Below, in pieces: positions 57,901 to 64,000 of a stretch of DNA of 64,000 nucleotides. Numbering within the stretch: position 1 is the first letter of the stretch; the number at the start of each line of letters is the position of its first letter. The notes below the pieces were generated by a model that saw nothing but the letters and a program-made list of their open reading frames with translations, ran no database searches and was not told the DNA's origin. The position numbers were made by a program, and so were the translations under genes. Source of the stretch: Fulvia fulva (lineage: Eukaryota > Ascomycota > Dothideomycetes > Mycosphaerellales > Mycosphaerellaceae); assembly GCF_020509005.1 (NCBI RefSeq), contig NC_063012.1, positions 7,006,001 to 7,070,000 of the forward strand. The letters run 5' to 3'.

Positions 57901-60900
57901 GCTTTATTAATATAGGCCTAGAAGACGCTAGGAGCGTTACACGATCCGAAGGGCACTACTAGGTACTCAAAGGTCCTATACCGTAAGGTAAATATAGTCT
58001 TCTATTCGTCGCCTACTCGGATACGTAGTTTATTAAAGGTAGTAACGACATCGAGTACGGTAAAGTATTAGTACCCGCTTATTCGCTATAGTGTCTCTCG
58101 AACCTACGGGATAGGGTATCGGTTCTTAATCGTAATAGCGTTGACTACTCTATAGTCTACGTAGACGCGTAGTCTACTACCTAGCTTTCTAATAGTAATG
58201 ACTAGCGATATAATACGTAAGGTACTTTCTCTAATTTTGCCTTTCGTCTTTAAGTCGTCGATATACTTCTTTACGACTTCGAGCTCCTATAGGCTCATTA
58301 GATATAGTCGAGCGAAAGGCAGCTTAGCACCTAGGTCAAAGTCGATAGCGAGGTCGTCTCCTCTACGGTAAGGAGGTAAGGCATCGTCTCCTATACGTAG
58401 AACGAAGGCCTTACGTCGCGACTTGAATTTACGTAGAAGCGATATATCTAGGTCCACTTCGTCTTTGCCTTTTATATATTATTAGAAGTCGGACGCTACT
58501 ATAGCGCTAAGCTACACACTAATTCTTCTATAGCCTCCTCCTTAGTTATAGGTAGCGCGTCGTCATTCTGCTCCTAAATTAGGTAGCCTTCTTATAGTTG
58601 TTAGCCCTCTTTAAGCTAATCTTCTAGACATTCTACGGCCTCCGTAGCACTTATAGACGAGATATTAATGCCTATAATTACCGCTACGTCTGTCCGATCG
58701 GCACGCTATTACTACCGAGCTTATGCTTGTTTTTCTAGTTAATAGCGTACCGTTATTAGTATTCTTTCGTAATAGTCTCCGTAGTAAGACGTGAACGTAA
58801 CGGTGTTCGTCTAGTTCCCGAAGTCTAGTAGGTGTTTCTATACCTACGGTATACTAAGAATAAAGTTATACTTAATACCGGTAACAAAGTAGTTCAATTC
58901 TTCGACGTAACCGTTTAGGTCTAGAGTCGCTTTTACGTACTCCGTAGCTTCGTTCTTCTTAGACGGGTCTACTATACCGATTCTAAATAGAGTAGGTAGC
59001 TTTGTCCGATTATAATCCTTTATAAACTTCGTACTACAAAAGATCGACTATACGCCTAGATCTACTAGGCATCTAGTAGGCTTGCCTTTAACGGTACCGT
59101 ATATAATAAGACGATCACTACGTAGCGGGATGTCGACTTTAATTACTCCGACCTTTATAGTCTCGATATCTATAACCTTAGGTATGTCTACCTCCGAAGT
59201 CTACCGCTATAGTAGGTTGACCTTTTTATTTCGTTACTAGGGTATCGGCGTAGGTTCTAACATCCTTAGCGGGCCTTTGCCTAACGGATATATACTCGGT
59301 TCTTCTAACGTAAGGTGCTCGTAGATGTTCTTAGGAGGATCTTTACTAGGCGTAATGTTAGCTATAGTAACAATAGCTATACTCTAAACTATACGCCTTA
59401 GTCTAGAGTTGCCCCGTTTCCCTATTATTAGGGTTCGAAGTCGATAAGGTTCTAGTCGACCGTAGTAGCTACGTTACCTCTAGTATTACTCTTACGAAAC
59501 TAGAACTATTCGTAAGATCGGTACTACTAGTTATAGTCCGGGCTCTTATATACGTAGTAGAACGTCTTATCCTTCTAGTACGCCGCTTTATCCTTCGTGA
59601 GCTTACGATATATTAAGCTAGTACGCTTAGCGGCTACTATATCGTACTATTAGTATACCTTCTCGTCTATACGCTCGCTACGCGGCTTGCCTATAGGTCC
59701 TCGACCGCCGCCGCCGCCTCTAGTACTACCGGAGGAACCTAGTCGCGCGTTACCTTAGCTACCGGTCTGGCCTCCTCTACTTAGCTTCTTACCGGGTAGT
59801 TACTACTACTAGTACGGTATATCGTCGAGGTCGATCTCGATATTACGGAGAGCATCTTCTATCTCGGTTAGGCTCCTAAACCGTATACCCGCGATCTTCG
59901 CGCGTAGACGTAGAAGAATCTTCTCCTTAAGGTTCTCTATTAGTTCTTCGCGCCCGTCCTTAGTAGTATGCTTCCTAAGGTAGTACGTATACTCGGAAAA
60001 CTTCGTATAGAAGAGGTTAAACTTCTTACCCTACTTCTATTCGAGTTCGTAAAAGGCCTTACGGTAACGACGCTTCTCGAAGTAGTCGCTATACGATAAG
60101 TCGAGGATCTCGAGAGCCTTATTCTAATGCTTAATAGTAGGCTTATAAGGTCGGATACGGCCGAGAGCCTTCGTACCTACTAGGCCGTAGAATATAATAT
60201 ATAATTTAGTATCCGATCGATTAGGTTCTATAAGTAGGTACTCGCTAACCTTCTTACGCTACTTAATATAGCTGACCTTGTCTTCCTTTAGGTCGGCGTA
60301 GAAGACAGGTAGGACCTTAATAGGGTTCCTCTAAGATATATTAATAGACTTTATAGACTACGTACCTAGAGTTAGGGTAGGGGTAAAAGGACGCGCGTAT
60401 AGATTAGGCGTATTATTAGCGTCGCCGAACCTACCGAGACCCCCTAATATAAACTAGTATAGAGTCGATATGCGTATATTACGGATACTATCGTCGTAAG
60501 CGGTCTCGAAGTCATTAATACCTATAAATTCGACTTCTTACCTACGCCCGCCTAGCGCGCTAGCCGTACGTTATAGTAGCGTAGTTCCGAGCCCTCGTAG
60601 TAGGACTTTCTCTATATACGTATTGACGCGAACACCTAGAGTGTTTCCTACGTCCTTCTTTCGTGAATCTAGGAGGGCGCGTAGCTTAGAGGGCTAGCGA
60701 GCTAGTATCGTTAGTCTCTCCGGCTATTACTATTACTTCTAAAGTACTTCGAGCTCCTTAATACGCTACTTTAGACTCTCGACCAACCTACGCTAAGTGT
60801 TGTTATCCTCTTATAGGCTCTCGATTTCTGCTATAGCATCTTCCGTATCGCCGTCCTTAGTCTATACCTTAGCTTCTAGTTCTTAAATTCGCCTATCCTT

Positions 60901-61747
60901 TTCCTCGTTCTAAACGGTCAGACCTTTAATAATGCCCGCCGCTTCTTCCGAGTCCTCCTTTTCTTACTAAAGGGCTGCCTCGAGGTTGACTTTCTTACCC
61001 GTTAGGTTAATAACTCGGTCGCGAGAGTTCTTAAGTAAGGCCTTACTATAAGTATATATCTATATCCTAAAGTCGAGGACATTAAGCTAAGCTTTAGGTC
61101 TCTTTTTGACTAACGCCGCTAACTCTTCGTAGGTATATAGCTTGAATACTTATAGATCGTATCGGAACTAAGCGCCTTTACTATCTTCTATAGGATCTAG
61201 GGGTATAGTATACGACAGGTCGAGCGGCGCGTACTAGCCTCTCTACCTATCTGCTCTCGACGATATACCCTGTCCTCTATCTTGTTAGTAAATGCGCTTA
61301 CGCCGGTCGTACTTAGTCTTAAGAGTCGTATACGTGATTTCCGTCTTCTACTATTAACCCGCCGTCGCTTATCGTATCTAGTAGGTCTAATCTTAGCTAT
61401 CGACTATAGTCTAACTTCTGTTATTCTATTAGGTCTACTACGGTTACGGTTCGTAATTATTGGTAGCTATAGTCGCGGCTATCTCGAATCCTCGACGGTT
61501 CGGCGGATATTAATATTGATCCTACGTGTCTTAACAAACTCCTACGAAAGTGTCTACGACTAACTATGTCGTATCCTCCTCTTCTATACACTTCCTACGT
61601 ATATAGGACACCCGATTATACTACTATAATCCGCCTCGAACTCGGGGTCTAGTTCGCTAACTCCTACTAAAGTGTCGTAAACCGGTCGGTAATGTCGCCG
61701 ATAATACGCGTACTTACTATAGAGGGATTTAGAGTAGTAGAACTTAA

Positions 61748-61943
61748 TGTTACGGGTCTAGGCTACTCTCGGTAGGTAAAAGGGTGTCGTAGCTAAGTAA
61801 TCGAATAAGTTCTACGGAGAAGAGAAGTTCTAGCTAAGGCGCGTATCGAAGATAAGCGCGACGTTCGCCGAGCCGAGGCGTTACGTTATATTTACGAAGT
61901 CACGTGATCCGTAGGCCGTAGGCCGTAGGGTTGTACCGTAATA
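61748..61943 (-). repeat. Gypsy 2 LTR (5' LTR of the element)
   Basis: 196-bp partner of 54791-54986. The two differ mostly by C/T and G/A changes; the terminal CA appears here as TA. Confidence 0.92.
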
Positions 61944-61948
61944 ACGAA

Positions 61949-62615
61949 GGCTTTAGCCGATCGCGTATCTAGTCGCTAGAGAGTAGTTAGTCCTCCCTCT
62001 TTTCTAGCGCTTAGGTCTACGCGCTCTATAAACTTAGGGTTATAGCCTAAAGTAGCGTAGAATAGTAATATACTAGTAGTTTTAGAAAGGTGGTTATTGA
62101 TCGCGAACTAAGCTAGACAAAGCTATTCTACCTAGTCATCTTATACCTTGTTAGTAAATATACGGAGATACTATTCTATTACTTAGTTAGTAAGTTCCGA
62201 CTGTCTATTAGTTTCTAGGTAGTATAAAGAACTTAGCTTACGACTTATACAAAGTATCTTATAAAGTTTCTTCTAGAAGGTAGCAACCTATTATTTACCG
62301 CGGTCTAAGGTAATAGTATTAGGGAATCCGCGTCGGGAGAATATATACTTAAGGAAAAGTCTTATCGTATTCTATATAGTTATCGCTCCAATTAGAATTA
62401 GCTCGACTTCCCTCGTTAGCCTATCTATTACGGTTATAATGTTATTATAGGTTATGCTATCGAGGGTACTATTAGGAAGTCCGACTACGAAGTCTACCGT
62501 AATATGCCTCTAAGGTCGGTCCGGTACTTAAAGTAGGTATAATAATCTAGGTAGCTAGGAGTATAGAGATTTCGTCGTAAGGTATATACTATTAAGAATA
62601 TATAGGCCGTAGGTC
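61949..62615 (-). mobile_element. Old Gypsy element (Gypsy 3), part 2
   Basis: Minus-strand integrase core in conceptual frame, with the block ending in a run like QTVGTY*LSN (compare QSENTNKVIEQ of Gypsy 1). It joins part 1 across the ACGAA target site. The rest of pol and gag is missing: the sequence stops at about 62615, where a LINE 3' tail begins. Confidence 0.65.
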
Positions 62616-64000
62616 AAGTATATAGATAGATAGATAGATTATTCATTCGCCTGTTTTAGTGCCCTATAGCCTATATAGGTCTCTCGCTATTTAGGTCTAT
62701 TTGTATAGGTAGGAAACCCGATTAACGGATAAAAACCTCCTCGTCTTTGCCCTCCTCGTTCTTTCCTGTCTTGTTCTTTCGTTCTCCTTCCTTTAGGGTA
62801 CGCTAGTATCATAGTTGTTACCCTATAACTACCTTGCCCGTAACCCTAGTAATGTCCTCCTCTCGATTCCCTTTCTCCCTTCTATTTCCCCGGCTCTTCT
62901 CTCTCTCTCCCTCCTCTCTATCTACCTTTCCGTTTCTACTACTAGGGAGAATTGCTCTAGGTAGTCCTCGTTAAGGATCCATCTTGTCACTCTCCTTATA
63001 TCTTGTCTGTCCTAGATGATAGCCTAGTATTGCCTATCTCTTGCCTTCGCCCTCTACTAGCTTCTCCCTTTTACCCACTTAGTACAGTTTAGTACTATGT
63101 GCTCCGGGTTTTAGGATAGGTAGCTATAGGGGCAACGTTTAGAATCGTATCCTAGGACTCTTCTTTAGTACAAGTATGCTCTTAGCCCAATGTGCTTAGA
63201 GCGAATCTGGATAGCTATGCTTGCTTCCGCCCTCTTCAGGTCTTTGTAGATAAGGTAGTTATACCTCCCGAAGGTCCTAGCCGCTAGTAGGGCTCCTGGC
63301 CTCACCGGTTTTTAGTTCTAACGCGTTTCCTATAGGTGACCTACGATCCTTTCTACTTGGCTTTACTTCTTTTTCCCTTTGTCCCCTATGTCAGCTTGCT
63401 CCCTTAGAGCTTCTCTCTGTTCAAGGGCTGCTAGGATTTCCTATAATGTTTTTAGGTCTGCTTCCTTCTATAGGATTATATGTGGCCGGTTAGGTCTTCT
63501 CCTCCTCTCCTACTAGGTTCTTATCCTTTGAGTAGCTGCTTAGATAGTTCCCTAGGCTAGGTATGCTAATGTCTTCTCTACGTATTAACACCTTATGCCC
63601 TGGAGGTACTCCCTAATAGGGGCTGTACCTGATTCCATTTCTATTGTCCTATAAGGGGTTGACTTAGATGCCCCTAGTACTCTCTTTAGGTAGGCTGCCT
63701 ACGCTCTGTTAAGGGGGTCCTTAATTCTCTTCGGGATATGTTTTTCCGCTGCCTAAATTGCTACTCTATATAGCATTACGGGCTTGACAATGGCCTTATA
63801 TATAGTCTAGGCCTTTATAAAGGTCGCCCCCTAGGTTGACGTAGTAAGTCTCTCGATTGATTGTCTATTAGTGTCCGCTCTCGCTTACGCCTTCTTTACT
63901 TATAGTCCCTAGCTGAGTTTCGGGTCTAGCTATATCCTAAGGACTCTAAGTTCCCTTATAGGATAGGTCTCGAACCCCTAGATTTTTACTAGTGCTACTA
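62616..64000 (-). mobile_element. LINE (family D), 3' part, lightly RIP-mutated; runs off the right edge
   Basis: Starts with a GATA-type tail (TATC on the element strand, about 62622-62638), then a 3' UTR with the LINE hairpin. On the minus strand it reads as the ORF2 C-terminus of a close relative of the young LINE (blocks IVKP..LY, ESGTAPI, EASIAIQIRS.HIG). Stops from CAG to TAG occur, but CpA and TpG are still present at clearly higher density than in families A-C. The reverse transcriptase begins at the window edge. Confidence 0.82.
62711..62738 (-). other. 3' UTR hairpin of LINE family D
   Basis: Element strand: outer AGG/CCT, inner ATCCG/CGGGT with a TTAAT loop (one T-G pair), flanked by T-rich internal loops. 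It lies 72 nt before the tail repeat. Confidence 0.6.

Larger units (their letters stand above)
54791..61943 (-). mobile_element. Gypsy LTR retrotransposon (Gypsy 2), full-length but RIP-mutated
   Basis: 7153 bp with 196-bp LTRs (54791-54986 and 61748-61943) and the target duplication ACGAA. Minus orientation: a polypurine tract (GAGAAGGGGAGTAG on the element strand) abuts the 3' LTR. Conceptual frames from the 5' end: Gag (about 61200-59700), a degraded CCHC knuckle (about 59560-59500), protease (about 59200-59000), reverse transcriptase (YLDNTIVFSS at about 57870, first catalytic Asp followed by Asn), RNase H (about 57500-57100) and integrase (about 56450-55500; open frame at 56447-56232 with RYVIKDQGLFRSIYS). 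Many stops, so inactive. It is inserted in the integrase region of Gypsy 3. Confidence 0.92.

Noticed and set aside
61282..61563. Leu/Arg-rich open frame of 93 codons
   Set aside because: Antisense to the degraded Gag region of Gypsy 2; chance frame in stop-poor reverse-strand sequence.
62616..64000. Strand-specific RIP in LINE D, because TpG far exceeds CpA on the plus strand
   Set aside because: The intact relative already has more CpA than TpG on its coding strand, and both CAG-to-TAG and Cys-to-Tyr type changes are seen, so both strands were hit.

Overview
The window is nuclear DNA of a filamentous ascomycete, probably a dothideomycete. The kingdom call rests on short spliceosomal introns, a copper-fist regulator, a rhodanese-type Doa4 deubiquitinase next to Vps27, a DUF1593 secreted protein, and repeats bearing saturated repeat-induced point mutation (RIP). 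The class is only an inference. There are two compartments: a gene-bearing part (1-3207 and 11126-24800) of normal composition, and a repeat compartment (3208-11125 and 24800-64000) of nested retrotransposons almost devoid of CpA and TpG.

Genes: a partial copper-fist factor (minus, 1-554); a HIRAN-SNF2-RING helicase of the HLTF/Rad5 type cut in two (1672-3207 and 11126-12546, minus); a Doa4-type ubiquitin hydrolase (minus) head to head with VPS27 (plus); a secreted DUF1593 protein with an apparent one-base frameshift (minus); a 2-oxoglutarate/Fe(II) oxygenase (plus, one intron); and a conserved fungal zinc-finger-like protein (minus).

The helicase gene is split by a 7.9-kb composite LINE (family A with a 2592-bp family B LINE inside it) flanked by a 14-bp target duplication. 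The same composite, with the B insert at the same site and of the same length, lies at 44676-52573 in the opposite orientation with a different 15-bp target duplication. The composite has therefore moved as a unit.

The repeat block from 24.8 kb holds, in order: a deleted Fot/pogo transposon; an old family B LINE split by a young LINE with two full ORFs (26921-31775); a chromodomain Gypsy element (32534-39729); a LINE on the minus strand (39730-about 44270); the second composite inside another B copy; a Gypsy element with a clean 5-bp target duplication (54791-61943) inside an older Gypsy; and a further minus-strand LINE that runs off the window.

The most interesting signals are: the mobile composite LINE; RIP that fades at the tips of the copy lying next to unique DNA; the un-mutated, CpG-poor young LINE inside RIP wreckage; and a 27-28-nt hairpin with compensatory changes, 64-73 nt before the 3' tail of every LINE family whose end is visible.
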